A DNA stretch of 64,000 bases from Cryptomeria japonica. Its lineage: Eukaryota > Streptophyta > Pinopsida > Cupressales > Cupressaceae. Of the stretch, positions 34,711 through 48,477 are shown piece by piece. The stretch lies in the NCBI RefSeq assembly GCF_030272615.1, contig NC_081413.1, positions 20,834,501 to 20,898,500 of the forward strand, written 5' to 3'. Each line of letters starts with the position of its first letter. The stretch's first letter is position 1. Position numbers and translations under genes: made by a program. The notes under the pieces are model-generated. The model did not search any database. It saw nothing but the letters and a program-made list of their open reading frames with translations, and was not told the origin of the DNA.

Positions 34711-37700
34711 CTATTCTAAGTGAATGGGGATGAAGGACATGGTTTTAGTAATTCCATCTACCCATATATTGGCTAAATTATCCACCAATGAGTTGGCATC
34801 TCTGTATATATGGTTTATTGTGTAATCTGAGAGGCTTTCTAGTAATGATAGAGCTATGTCCAAAACGCTTGTAAGTTCCCAGTTTGGCGTTATCTTGGTT
34901 CTGATTGCTAATTATAATGGCTGAGTCACCTTCAATTTCTAATTTTGATATTTTCAATTGCCTACATAGGTTTAATCCTTCTATTAGGCCAAACATTTCT
35001 ACAATGTTGTTAGTGCATTGTCTTAAGTGTATGGATTTAGAGCCAATGCAACTACCATTGTCCAAATGTATTATACAACCTGCCCCTGCCAACCCTAGGT
35101 TTCTTCTGGATGCTCCATCGAAGTTGAGTTTATACCACCTATTCCTTGGGGGTTACCATTTACATGCTTTCCTCACAACAATTTTATCTATGCCTTCCTT
35201 CCTAACAAAGGGAGCTATCTTGATTCCCTTCCACTTATTTTTGATAAAGTTATCCCAGTCTATGAATATCTTGTCATGTTGTGGGATAGTCAAATTCTTG
35301 ATGTTGGTTATTTCAGTGATAGAGGCTTCTATTTTTTCTATGAGATTCTCCACTTGCATTTCTATATCCTTAAATATTCTCCTATTCCTCTCCTTCCAGA
35401 TCTCCTAGATGACTATAGTTGGACTGTAAATCCATAGGTTGTGGAACACACTATTTCTTTTGATGATCGGCCAATGTTTGAACCACTCCATTAAGGAGGG
35501 AATAAGAGCACCCGACCATCCTAGATGGGCCATCGACTAGTACCAACATTTTTGTGAGTAATTACAGGTAGTAAAGATGTGGTCATTTGTTTCCTCATTC
35601 TCCTTACATAAGATGCAGATTGATGGCCCTTCATATCCTCTAAGTTTAAATTTTTCTATTGGGAGACAAAATTTGTCCCAACATAGTTTAGTTGAGATGT
35701 AATCCTTGCAGATCTTTGCCTCATCATATATGGTTCTAAAGTTGTCTTTACAGTTGTACTACCCATCCTTAGATTTAGACCATATCAGTTCATCTCACCC
35801 ATGTCTGAACATTATCATCCTACATCTGAGTGTTTGATGTAGTTCTTGAAATTTATTATCCACCATGAAAGGATGCATGTCTTTCCATTTCCATCCACTT
35901 GCCGAGTTTGGTTCCATTATTATATATTCCCTTACATAATTGCCCAATAGGAATTTCAATTGTTCCTTTATACCAGTAGTATCCATAAGTTTGTCTATCA
36001 GAGGATGCCCCCCTAGGAGTTTTCCTAGAACAAGGCAGATTTGTCATCATGAATGTCCCAGGACAAGTGGTTGGAGATGAGAATGCAGCAGTCCTTTATG
36101 AAATTCTAGATTCTGGATCCTTTGGGCAGCTCCATATCCCTAAATATTGCCTCCCTATGATTATTCATTAGATATTTGCTCATGAGAATTCTGTCCCATT
36201 TGGCATCTGAGGAGGTGTATAATCTCCAAACTAGTTTTGCGCCTAAGGCCTTATTTTTCCATAGAAGTTTTCTAATCCCCATACCACCATCACATTTGTC
36301 TCAACATATTTTATCCCATGATATTAGTTTGAGTTTTTTCCTGTCCTTTGTGTCTTGCCAATAGAAGTTTCTAATTGTTTGAGTCAATTTCTTGTAGGCC
36401 ACCATCGAAAGCCAGATACATGATAGGAGGTAGATGGGAATCGCTACTAAGACTATCTTAATAAGTGTTAATCTTCCTACCCCTGTCAGTCATAAACCTT
36501 TCCAAGATGACAAATTTTTCCTAATCTTCTCATTCAAGGGATCCCATAGTTTATTGGTCCGGATGCCTTTATCCAATGGCATTCCTAGATATGTACATGG
36601 TAAATGACCAATTATGTAACCTAAATTTTTTGAAATTTTAGATTCCTCCTATGCTGTCATGTTAAAAAAGAATATTTCAGATTTTTCTCCATTGACCTTT
36701 TCCCCGAATGCCAACCCATAAGAGTGCAAGATTCTCTTGATTTCCTTGGCTTCATTCAACTTCCCTTTTTCTAGAATCATTGTGTCATCTACAAACTGCT
36801 GGTGTGTGCACGAGTACACACCTCCTGTAATTTGGATACCAACTATCCTTCCCACTCTCCGCGATGCATTAAAGAGTCTTCCTAGGGCTTCAGACATAAT
36901 AATAAATAAAAATGAGGAGAGTGGGTCTCCCTACCTTAAGCCCCTAGTTGCTTCAAAAAACCCTTCTGACTTTCCATTCAATAGGATTGAGAACCTTGGG
37001 TTTGAGATGCAGAAGTGGATCCAATTTACCTGTTGTTTGTTAAAGCCAAAGGCTCTCATACAACTACAGAGGAAATACCAATCCACTTTGTCATATGCCT
37101 TCTTAATATCTAGTTTTATCATCATATTTGGTTGGCCTTGGGCCTGAATGGAATGAATAGCTTCCTGAACTATGACTATCCCATTTAAAATTGATCTATT
37201 GGGTACAAAACTAGTTTTCTCTTTTGAGATAATGGCTAGCAATAGCCTTTCCAACCTATTAGCCATTACCCTTCATAATAATTTATAAGTCATGTTGCAC
37301 AAAGAGATGGGCTTGAACTCTTCCCATTTTGAGGGGTTCTCCTTCTTTGGGAGTAAGGCTAGGAAACTGCTATTAATTTCTTTCAAGAATTTCCTTGCAT
37401 TTCAGGCAGATTCCAGGGCAAAATGTGCCAACATTTCTGATAAAAACCGATAGGGAATCCATCCAGCCCAGGGGTCTTATCCCCTTGGAATTGAGATAGG
37501 GAATTTTTAACTTCTTCATGGATGATTCTCGAATTCAACATATGATTGTTGTCATTTGTTATTAGTTTAGGTATGTTTTTTAATAAGGCCCTATTGTTAA
37601 GGAGATCATAATGCTCCCAGTTATTGAGGATATTTTTAAAATACTGGGTTGCATCCTTCGCAATTAGATTCTGTTTCATAATGGTCTAGCCACTGTTGCT

Positions 37701-38884
37701 GGTGATCTGAGTGCTTTTGTTTATTGCCCTTTTCAATTTAACACTGTCGTGGAAAAAAATGGTGTTTATGTCTCCATCCACTAGCCAAGTTTCTCTAGAT
37801 TTTTGTTTCAAGAATATCTCTTCCTTGGCTAGAATATCCTCATACTCACATAGAAGCCTTTTCTCTGCCTCATATGTTTTTTGGGTCATCCCATGTTGCA
37901 TAACATCATTATTCACTATTTCTAGTTCCTTTTCAACTCTTATCTTTTCATCGAAGATGTTTTTGAATTTTTTTTGTTCTAGTCTAGCAATTTATGTTTA
38001 ATTTCTTTCAGCTTTGAGACAAGACAATACATTTTAGATCCAACAAAGACTCCTTCATTCCACCATTTTTGGATATTAGGGAGGAACTCCTCATGTTTGA
38101 ACCATATCAGTTCCAACTTGAATGGACACCTAGTTGTCTTAGCTTCCCACATTAACTCTAATAAAATTGGGTAGTGGTCAGAACCTGATCATGGCAATAC
38201 AATGGCTCTTAACTTGGATTTAAATTCAGTCAAGTCTCCTTTGAAGAAAAATCTATCTAGAGTTTCAAAAATTTTGCAAAATCCCTTTCTTCTGTTATTC
38301 CATGTGTGGATCCCCATATCAGTCCTGATTTCCAAGAGGTTGTTGTCACTTATCCAATTAGTGAAGTCTCTTTGTGGCTATCTAATGGACCTTATCCCAC
38401 CACTGTTGTCTATTTGATGTAGAATAGTGTTAAAATTGCCTCCTATGATGATGTGTTGTGCTTCCTAATTTATTAGGAAGTGCTCTATTTCTTTCCAAAC
38501 TAGTCTTTTCTTGTCTGTTGGGATTGGACCATAGATATTCAAGATGATAAACTCAAGGTTTAAGCTAAGGGATCTTACTTTGCTAGCCAACCAACTCTGC
38601 ATTTTGGCATATCATGTGAATGTGATTGAAATCTCTTTCCACATTATTGCCAGCCCACCTGAAGCCCCTATAGAATTCACCATCTCCACCTACCATTCGG
38701 TAAATTTTCTACTGAAATTGATCATGTCAACCTTTATCAATTTTATTTCTTGCAACATTACTAGATCCATAACAGATTTTATTATACTGTGTTTGATCAA
38801 GCGATGTTTGTTAGGGGCCCCCAGGCCCATAACATTCCATGTTAGTATGTTTATTGCTTTACGAGGAGTGGGGGGGACTTTCAT
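34711..38884 (-). pseudogene. LINE ORF2: endonuclease, RT, zf-RVT, RNase H
   Basis: Start MKVPPTPRKAINILTWN at 38884. Endonuclease motifs: TWNVMGLG, QEIKL, GGNFNTIL (usual GDFN, so the Asp has become Asn), GSDHYPI near 38180. RT: TPGLDGFPIGFY near 37460, KLDIKKAYDKVDW near 37090, QFVDDTMILE near 36790. Zinc finger CILCKENEETNDHIF near 35600. RNase H: NFDGAS near 35120, EIEGDSAI, YRDANSLVDNLAN near 34770; end at TAG 34711. Frameshifts near 37390, 36900, 36650, 35990 and 34860 and numerous stops, many of them TAG. Domain order is the standard plant L1 order with a C-terminal RNase H. Confidence 0.9.
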
Positions 38885-39135
38885 AGACCCAACAAAGTTG
38901 TGATTTTGGTTTGCCCCTCTACTTCCCCATCCATTTTTATCTTGTCTAAAAAATACTTTTGCCCTCTCTTATTGGTAGTGGATTTCTGGAGTTGATTTAT
39001 TGTCTTCCATCTGGAGGATGCCCTTCCATCTGGAGGATGCCTCTATTATCCACTTTGCTTTGGTTGTTGTTTAATACCATATTATTTTTCCCTTCCTACA
39101 TATTGATCAACTTTTTGATTATGAATTCTCTATCT

Positions 39136-40709
39136 TAATCTTCATTCAACCCTTCCACAATAGGAGAAGAATCCTCCATATTGGAAGAGTCTAAGGTGTT
39201 CTCCTCAAGTGTAGCCTGGGTTGAGTTATTACCCAATGTATGGGCTTTGGGGGGAGTCTGTTCATAATCTAAATTGAGATTGGTGATATTGGTTGCAATG
39301 TCTACCAGAGCATCATTGTAGACCTCCTCTACAATTTTTTTTGTTATTTTTCCCATTAATTTATCAATGATGTTGCTTAATTCCCTCTGAATCTGATCCT
39401 CATGCCTACACTCAAGGGACTCGTTATTATGATCTATCTTGTTTGGATTATTTCCAATGCATAGATCCGAGGGGGGGGTTGCATGGTTATTTACCTCTTG
39501 AGGGTCAACATTAATGATGAAGCAACCAATGTTATTGTTAAATTAGATATCAACTCTATTGAACAACTCTTAATGCCTATCTGGTTTTGGGGCTTGGGGT
39601 TTTTGTGTGCTAGGGTTGGCCCTTTTACCAAAGGATAAATTCTTAGAGATCGGACCATGATACCATACCGAAGATAAGATATAATTGCCATCTACTATAT
39701 CTAGGGATATATTTTTTAAATATTTCATGCTATTACCTACTTCTATGAAAATTTTGATATCAGATTTTTCCAACCAATTTGCTTCTATGGCAATGAATTT
39801 GCCCAATTTATCCCTGATTTATGTGAGGATTTTGGCATGCATTAACTCGATAGGAACATTGTGAATTTCAATCTATTTAGAGGTTGATTTAAACTCAAAC
39901 TTGTTTGCATCAAATATAGAATTCCATTCAATGAATTTAAAATTTACTCCATTGTAAAAAACATACTCCTCATACGAAAGCTTAGTTTTCAGTGATTTCT
40001 TATAGCATTTGATATACATAAAATTGTTAGCTAGGGCAGTGATACTTACTTGGCCTTGGAATGTATCTTTCCACCAATTAGAAATCTCTACAAGGGGTTC
40101 GCCATTGCCACACCATTTTACAAAAAGCCCATGCTCCTCGCAATAATTCCTCAACTCCAGGGCAGCACTAGGAGTAGAGATTTTGATACTTTCCAGGTTG
40201 GGTGTTACCGATTTTAGGGCACACTGACTACTTCTTTCCTTAGGGGCATAATTGTTCACAGGATTAAGAGAATTCCTGATCACCAGAGTAGGCTTGAAAT
40301 TCCTTAATTTGTGGCATCGTTGTGGCAAGACTACTCCTCCAACACTGGTAGGTTTTATGAAACCCTATGCATGATTTAAACATGGTTGTGAATTGTGCAG
40401 GGGCCTTTGAAGGGGTTAACACAAGCCAAACGAAACAACCCTAGTTCCCAAGGGGATGCGATTTGCCTTTGTAGCAAAGCCTGGGATTCCTGATGTAATG
40501 GGAACCACCCAAACATTAGACAAGTTCATCGAAGCCCTATCCTCCCTTCTTCTTTCGACTCTAACGACTTGCCTGATTTTTACCATTTGCCATGGTTGAT
40601 TATGCGAAGGGGGATCCCTATCAGCTATTGAAGGAAACCCTACATCGTGCCTATCAAAGCCCCTATACTGGTGATTGATCTGTCTGAAGAATTGCAAAGC
40701 CATATTCAC
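39136..40709 (-). pseudogene. LINE ORF1 (nucleic-acid-binding protein)
   Basis: Pieces at 40709-40416, 40328-39873, 39806-39570 and 39356-39136. The middle piece (FMYIKCYKKSLKT, FKFIEWNSIFDANKF, then NWLEKSDIKIFIEVGNS in the next) has the layout of the N-terminal domain of plant LINE ORF1 proteins. The last piece is acidic. A CCHC knuckle was not seen. The protein would package LINE RNA. Confidence 0.65.
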
Positions 40710-40720
40710 ATTTGTAATTG

Positions 40721-41359
40721 TCTATATTATAAGGTTTGTTTATTTATTATTGGATTTCAATTGTATTTTTTCTTTGATTGATTCAATGATGGTCATAGAA
40801 TTTTTAGAGAGGTTATGGGTATAAGTGATGTATATTATTAGACATAAGCTATAAATGAAGAGATGACTTATTTTAAATTCAGTAATGAACTCATTGAATA
40901 ATATAAGGTAAGTGGAAACTTCCAAGTATTGTGCAAAGAATTGCACACAATAGTAGATCTGAAAAAAAGAGTTGTATGCATCAAAATTTGCCATTTTACA
41001 TATCCAAAACTAGTTTTAAAGATTCTCAAAAAATTGAAATGAATAGTTTTGGAGAATAAAACAATAAAAAAAATTATAAAATTTTAAAAAACTATTAAAT
41101 TAGATACCTCAACTCGGCGAGGTCATAATTGTCTTCTCGATGCTCAAACTTTAAAATTGTTTATGCAATTGGAAATTTATCCAAGAGATCTAATTTCAAT
41201 CTCTTAACATGATGATTTAGTTATAAATTTAAGAGACCAATGATACTCTGGACCCCAAATCCTTCTCCAAAGACCTCTAAAAAATAGAATTACTAGAACA
41301 TAAAAAGTTTTGAAAGATTATGTTTTTTAGTTTGTCCTAGTTTTGTTACCTTTAGTTTT
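40721..41359. other. AT-rich, nothing recognised
   Basis: Between the LINE 5' end and the copia RT fragment. The open frame 40740-40994 on the minus strand is low-complexity hydrophobic. Confidence 0.4.
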
Positions 41360-41743
41360 TCTAGATCATGGATATAATTAACAAATATGATACATGGGAT
41401 TTGATTCCCTTAAGGATAGTAACCCATTGAATGTAAATGGGTTTTAAAGAGAAAATATGGTCCATATAGTAGTATTGAGAAGTACAAGACATGGTTTGTC
41501 ACTAAATCATAGTATCAATTGGAGAGAATTAACTATGGTAAGATTTTCTCTCCTGTTGTAATTCTGACATCTATTTGGTTCTTGTTATCACTTTCTACAT
41601 AAAATGATTTAGAAAAAAAAAATGGTGGTAAAGATATCATTCCTTCATGGTAACATGGAGGAAGAAAATTATATGTCATTGCCAAATCATTTCATTGAAA
41701 AAGGTAAAGGATATTTAGTTTTCAAGTTCAAAAAATATTTATA
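41360..41743 (+). pseudogene. Ty1/copia reverse transcriptase N-terminal fragment
   Basis: YDTWDLIPL, IEKYKTWFVTKS, INYGKIFSPVVILTSIWFL and KNGGKDIIPSW follow the order of a copia RT, ending at about the KKSLYGLK position (here KKYLY), where a TGTTGGG LTR-like start interrupts it. Same orientation as the gag-integrase remnant ending at 30110 and probably its continuation. Confidence 0.8.
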
Positions 41744-43068
41744 TGTTGGGAAATTGAGTTGTGTTGTGTTGTCATTGATGTCAACCAGTCATGTTTTGTA
41801 AATTATGTCACTATGTGTTGTAGATAGTTAAAAAATGTATGTTATCATGTTGTCATGTGGTCTGGTAGTGATACTGAGGTATTTCTTGAAGCTTGGTGTA
41901 GTTAAAACCTCCAATATATAGAAAACAATATTTATCCAAGGAAGAGTTTTTAATTTCCCAATGGAAGAATTCTTTGCATTTCTCTAGTACATGAATATTA
42001 TGGAGTGTAGTTATCAATATAATGTGTATGATCTATCTATATTGTACTATTGAGTTTATAGGTCCTTTGTTACTCATATGGTGATTTTTTTTGTTGCTAC
42101 CTCTCTATCTCCTGAAGTAGACTGCATTTGATGTTATACGTCAAGATGACCTAATTTAATGTGATTTTGTATACTTTGTTTATGGTCCAACTAGTTAAGG
42201 GTTGCAACATATTTTATTATACATATAGGAGTGCATATGTACGAGCTGAGTATGGGATTTATATGAATTGATCTCATGTGGATTTGAATGATGGGAAAAG
42301 TAGATTTGATATAGAAAAAGTGCAAAAGATAGTTGTAAAGAGAATTGAGACAAAGTTTGTAATCAGATGTGTTTTCCATGGCCTTGGTCGCTTGAAATAG
42401 TGGTTCAAGGACAATTTTTTGATCGGGATATTTTGTTCATTTCAGTTCATTTGATCCTCTACACCAACCAGAAGAAGGTGTGTTCTTTTTTGTAGTTTGT
42501 GGACTTTTATATCTTGCTCTGACTGAGGTTGTGTTCCTTAGTATTGCAAGTCCTTTCAGGGGTAGTGAGCTCCTTGGCCTTAAGCCTAAATACTACAATT
42601 GCTATTCATATCATGAGTGTGATAGATTATTTTGAGTAATGTGCATATTTGTTTCAAAAATGAATATGTTCTAGATTTGATAAGATAGTCATTACTTGAT
42701 GTGGTAGATTATTTTGGATTCTGTTGTGCCATGTGGAGTTCATAATCAGTCCAAATTTCTCCAAGATGCTTGTTGCATTTATGTTAGGTTTAGTTTCAAA
42801 GGATGAGTAATGTTGTTTCCATGTGGAACTCCCAATTTCACAGTTGTGAATTGAGAGATCCTAAGTGGAATGTCGAGTTCCAAGTCCTTTGTTATAATTG
42901 TCATTCAATCAATTGAAATAGTTTCTTTTGTATTTGAATTTAAAAAGGAAGTATATTTACCCATCTCTATAGTCAGTTTAGAAGTTAGTCTCTAGTTGGG
43001 TATGTTGTTATTTTTCAATATCATTTTCCTCTCAGTTTTTGTCAAACACCCTACTCTACTCTGCTTCA
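41744..43068 (+). mobile_element. LTR-like insertion in copia RT
   Basis: Starts TGTTGGGAAATTGAG exactly where RT homology stops, a typical LTR opening (inside it, TTGTCATTGATGTCAACC). The right end is a guess at CTCTGCTTCA. RT sequence was not found to resume, and no target duplication was confirmed. Confidence 0.4.
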
Positions 43069-43967
43069 TGGGGGCATTTTAAGACAAGTTTGAAGGAAGT
43101 TGATCTAATTTCAATGTTTTAGTCCCTCTAGAGGAAAAGTAGGGCTCACTCCTTTGAAAGAAGGTGACTTTGTTTCATTATGTTATTTTCAATTATTTAC
43201 ACACTAATCTTCATACTTCATTTTAGTACTTCTTGAGATCTACCACATAATTGTGGTTTTGTTGCTAAGATTTTAAATTAACTAGAATTGCATGAATATT
43301 GTTGTTAAGATAGTTTAGTCTCAAGGAACTTTTCATTATCATGTTCTTAGAAAGCATTAGACTAATTTTCGTAAGTGAAGATTAGATAGAAGCTTTATTA
43401 TGTTTCACTCATTGAATCAATTTATATATTGCAATGTGTGTGTTCTTAGATTAAATTATGTTTATTTCTTTCATGTAAGCATAAAATGGGTTCTTTTATT
43501 GCAAAATATAATTAGGAGTTTGATTTCAGTACAATTGAAATTAAGTTAGAATATGTTCATTTGATTTGTTTAAATGGGTGATTCCAAGGATGGTTCTTGT
43601 GAAGTCATGTTTAGTCTGAGTAGGGCAGTTTGGTCATTATGGATAGGATAATTGTTGGTTTAGTAGATTTAGTAGAATATAGGAAGAACAAACCTCTAGG
43701 AGTTCTAAGATTATAGTTTCTATTTGATAGATCCCGACAAATCTTGACTGAGAAAGAATCACAATGTTATAAGCAAAACCCCCCAAAACTAAAAATATTG
43801 CTTGTCACATACAACTTTAGACACACCCGATTTAGTAAATATGAATGAAATGATGTAATTATAGTGCCAACAAAAACTTTGCCCATCACTCTTCAAGAGA
43901 TAATTTCACCATTAAATAATGTTAATTTTCTTGGATTTTTTTTAACACTTATTGTTTTTGTAGGGTT
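43069..43967. other. Intergenic
   Basis: AT-rich; no protein character and no repeat boundaries recognised. Confidence 0.4.
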
Positions 43968-45000
43968 GTAAAATTGTGACCTTGCAATTTTTGACCGCAT
44001 TTGGGTTTTCACATTGGCAGATGAATCCCTGAGCCTGATTGGCGACCCAAGACATGCTCACACCTCCTGAAACCTACATGTTCTTGCATCATGCACTCTA
44101 TTTTTCTACTCTCTATCCTAAACTAGGGTAGGACAGGGGTGTGCCACCCTTGTCCTTTCCCTAATTTCATCTCCCTTTGCATTAATCTTGCATTGGGCTT
44201 TGCAATTTTGAAGCGGGAAAAGTTTCCCTATATCAGCCTATAATGAAAAATTAGTCAATTAACCCTAATTGACGAATATATAAGATTCATTCTTCCCTCC
44301 TATTTTCATAATAATATACGTACATGAAGTGGAAATTGCGATCCTAAGAAAAATCAAGCATTCAAGCATTCAAGAATCCATTGAGCATCTCAACTCTCCT
44401 TTCAAGGCGAAGTGTTGCATTCAAGTCAAGGATTCAACCATTGAAGTGGAGATCTCTTTCAACATTCAATTCTACATATCCTTTCAAACAACTCTATCAA
44501 CATTTCAATTGCACCCTCTCTTGAGTTGAATTCTATTTCAATCATTTACTTTCATTTACTTGCAATTACTTTCCATCATCTGGTTAATTCCAAAACTAGG
44601 GTTTGATCTGAAGGAAAACCCCCAATCCCAATAACATTTCCTCTCTTTTTTGTTTGTAGGTTGTAGGTGCACATCTATATTTGCAGATTTGGACTCCATT
44701 TTCAATGACGGAAAACCCTTTTCGACACGTGGATTTTTCGGAGGACCGTGTGCACTTTCAACATGGTCTCGACAACTTTTACTGAAATTTGCAGGAGAGC
44801 TTCATCTTGAAATTTTACTACTAATTCTAGGTGGACAACTTCATCTTGTATTTCTATCTCAAGTTCTAATCATTTCTTTGTCACTTTTACACTTAGTCTT
44901 AAAACGCATAATTCAACGTATCCATTCTAAAAGAGGGGTTAATTTAAATTTCCAAATTCATTGTTAATTCACTCAGCATTCAATCTATTAAGATTGGATC
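43968..45000 (+). mobile_element. Candidate LTR plus leader
   Basis: Opens TGTAAAATTGTGACC, with TATA-like AATATATAAG at 44275-44284 and a CT/CA-rich R-U5-like tract full of TTCAAG and TCAACA. The right end and PBS are unclear. Open frames at 44329-44967 are low-information. Confidence 0.4.
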
Positions 45001-45179
45001 TAGTGAATTCTCCCCCCTATTTTAAATGTAATGGGCATGAGAGGTTAAAGGGAATCTTTGGTGAAACTTTCACTCCTTTTCTTGAGGAGAGAAAATATTT
45101 CCTCTTGATTTCCCCATCACCCTTTTTCACCCATTATAGTTTTAAGGTAGACTTAATTCTGGAACTATGATTGCAATAT
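45001..45179. other. Junction segment
   Basis: Short stretch between the LTR-like sequence and the gypsy pol relic. Confidence 0.3.
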
Positions 45180-46979
45180 GCCTTCGTCTACTGAGGGCAT
45201 CAACCACCTTATTTTGTGTTGTCTTAATATACTCAATATTGAAATCATACTCACCAAAAAACTCTAATCATATTTTTCATCTACCATTCAAGTTTGGTTG
45301 GGTGCAAGTATACTTATGTCCCAAATGATATGTCTTCAAATCAAAAAATTTACCAAAAGGATAGTGTCTCCATATCTGTAGTGAATGAATAATAGCCACC
45401 AGCTCCAAATTATGAGGGCATAATTATTCTCATATTATTTTAACTTTTTGGATTCATAAGCTATCACTTACCTATTTCGCATGAGTACTCATCTCGCACC
45501 TTCTCCTAAAGCATCTGTTATAATGGTAAAATTGGAGAAATTGTAACGTTTTAGTTAAAAATTTGAAAGGCATTGTCACATTTGTTGGTCCACTCAAATA
45601 TTTTCCCTTTTAATTGAAGTGTGGTAATAAAATCTATAATATTTGAAAATCCTTATACAAACTTCCAATAATATCCAACGAGAATAATTAAACTATAGAC
45701 TTTACAGACATTATGGGGTGTAGGCCATTTTACTATTACTTTAATAATCTTCTCTATATCTAAAATAATACCATTAATTGAGATGATGTGACCTAGGTAG
45801 TGCTTTACCAAAAATTTGGTGCTCACTCAAATTCTATTCTATCTTCTAAAATGCTTCTCATGGTCCTCAATATATTTCAATGCAATTAAGATATTGTCTA
45901 TGAATATCAACAGGAAGTCATCTAAAAAATCCTTTGAATACATTATTCATCAAAGTCATAAAAGATGTTGGGACATCAAATAACCCAAAAGGCACAACAA
46001 TGAACTTGTAGTGGCCATATTGGGTCTTGAGAGTTGTCCTATCGATATCTTTGTCCTTAATTCTCGGTTGGTGACACCCAAATCCAAGGTTGATTTATGA
46101 GAACACTGTTTCCCCCCTCATTTGGTCAAAGAGATCATCAATTCTTGGGATGGGGTACCTATTTTTAATGTTTGTTTTGTTTATAATTTTACAATAAATA
46201 CATATTTGCAAGGTTCTATCCTTATCTTTCACAAATATGATGGTTGTTGTCTAAGACGACACACTAGGTTTGATCAAACCTCTATCAAGAAACTATTGAA
46301 GTTGGACTTTCAACTAATACCAATTTATAGTATTTATCCTATAACGAGCCCTTGACTAAGGCTCAATTATAGGAAGAATATTTATAGAGAAATTAAATTC
46401 TCAATTTTGAAAAAATGTCCATAATCTATCTAAGAATAGGGTAGTCATCAAGAATTGGCTTCCTATTATCAAACCTCTAATATGAATAGAATATATATAA
46501 TAGATCCTTTCCTTTTACTTTCATTTAACTAGTTATCTTAGATTTATCTAATTTCTATGTGTTTTTTAGTATTATGAATCTCAACGGGTCTATCCTTATT
46601 ATCTAGGAAATTTACTATCTTATCCTAATAGTTTACTATAGATTTATGTTCGATCAACTTGTTGATTCGTAATATTACATCATACAGACCTAAATGAGAC
46701 ACATATAAGTTGACTTGATTTTGGAAACTTGCAAGTTCCAACTTACTATGATAAAAGCAATGATCCACCCTCTTCTCTACATGATTTCGACACTAAACCA
46801 TCTAGTTATGTGTCGGATCATAAGGGGCCCAAAAGTAGCTATATTCTAACTAAAGTTCTGATTGATATCTTGACTGAAAAATATCTACAACTTCAAACAG
46901 TATCAGACTTTTTGAATTCAAAACATGCATCACATTCTATGCTTCACATACTATAGGATTGAAAAAAATTTAATTTTAT

Positions 46980-47400
46980 ATAGTTTTGACCATGTTATGG
47001 TGGTCAGACATGAGTTTTTTATATTTTCAAAAAATTGTAGTAAAAAATTCATAATTTAATATTTATTTCAAAAAAAAAAATTGTGTCACATCTTAACACG
47101 TGTATTCTACTTATATCTAAAATATTATTAAAAAATGATTTAATTATGGTTAGGGTGGTCAGATAAACATTCGCTTCTTATCTTTTTCCTAAGATTTTAG
47201 TACTACTACATTAAAATTTCAATTTTTTGTCAAATAGATTCCTTTGTTTTTAGAAAACAACTAGTAGCTTAGAAACTATATTAATTTAATACAGATTATA
47301 TTCTTACATATTTCTAAAATAATTTTGGTGACATATTCAAATTTTTACATCAAGTTTCCTTAAAAAAACAAAACAAACTCTCTGTTTTTGAATTTTCATT
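46980..47400. other. AT-rich stretch within the gypsy relic
   Basis: Low-complexity AT-rich sequence between protease and gag parts with poly-A and poly-T runs. Homology to either part is not readable here. Confidence 0.35.
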
Positions 47401-48383
47401 GCCACTTAAGGGCCTGTTTAGTCCACCATGATCTTGCACATACCCATCCAAGAATTAGCCATATGCCCTACTTTAACTACTAAGTTTGAAATTGTCTTAG
47501 GATCTACAAAATTTATAGAGCATATCAGAGAATTGAATTGGCATGGCCTATAATTATACTTTCTTATAATCCACCACTATATGGATGTGATGTTGAGATA
47601 TTTGATGTTTATTCTTTCCATTTTGTCCTACTAATTTACAAGGACAAGAATATTCATAATATTCACCTCCAAAAAAATAGAACTCATTCTTGTTATTGTC
47701 ATTTGACCTTTTCTTATTGTATTTTCCTATAGCTTTTCCCTAAAAAATATTATTTCTTTTGAGATTTCTAATCTCATTATGGTTGTTGTTTTGATAGTTA
47801 TTATTCTATTTTTTTTTCATAACCACCTTTCTTGCTTTAAACTTTCCACAAGTTTTCCATTTGGTGATTTTTTTGCATTTTAAAAGACTTCATCCATGGT
47901 CAAGGGGTTACAAATGTCTACATCTTCTCTAATATGTGGTAGCAACCCTAAGATGAACATTATATTTTAAAATATGTTCATCCAATTAATATTTTGACAC
48001 ATATTGAAGTAGTTGAGTGAGTTTCTTCTAGTATTGAGTTACAATCAAAATTCCTTGAGTCATATTTTAAATTTTAGTCTTCTTGTTACCAAAGAATAAT
48101 TAAGGAAAATACCTCTTCTTGAAGAGAGAAAGGAAGAATTTTGAATTAGGTTCTCCTAGAAATAGTCATATTTATCCTTCACATTGTCTCACCATATAGC
48201 TACATCGCCATTGAGCTAATATGCATGCGAAATGGCCTTAATTTCTTTTGGCAAGCTCTTGAGCTCAAAGTATTTTTCTATCTCAATAATTCAAGCTTTG
48301 GTTGGATCTCCTATGGTTTTATCATTGGACTCAAGTAGCATGATAATCTTAAGATTCTTACCCACATTAAATTTTGAACCTAG

Positions 48384-48385
<2 letters not shown>

Positions 48386-48467
<82 letters not shown>

Positions 48468-48477
48468 CTCTCTCTCT
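48386..48477. repeat. (TC)n microsatellite inside gypsy gag
   Basis: About 40 CT dinucleotides with one TCTGTTTC interruption. The open frames of Ser-Leu repeats across it are artefacts. Confidence 0.97.

Larger units (their letters stand above)
34601..40720 (-). mobile_element. Near full-length L1-type LINE
   Basis: About 6.1 kb on the minus strand: short 5' region, ORF1 (40709-39136), ORF2 with endonuclease, reverse transcriptase, zinc finger and RNase H (38884-34711), and a short 3' UTR ending at the microsatellite. It is inactive because of many stops and frameshifts. It lies between the integrase and RT pieces of a plus-strand copia element. Confidence 0.85.

Noticed and set aside
36737-37147. 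Plus-strand open frame of 136 codons
   Set aside because: Antisense shadow of the minus-strand LINE reverse transcriptase.
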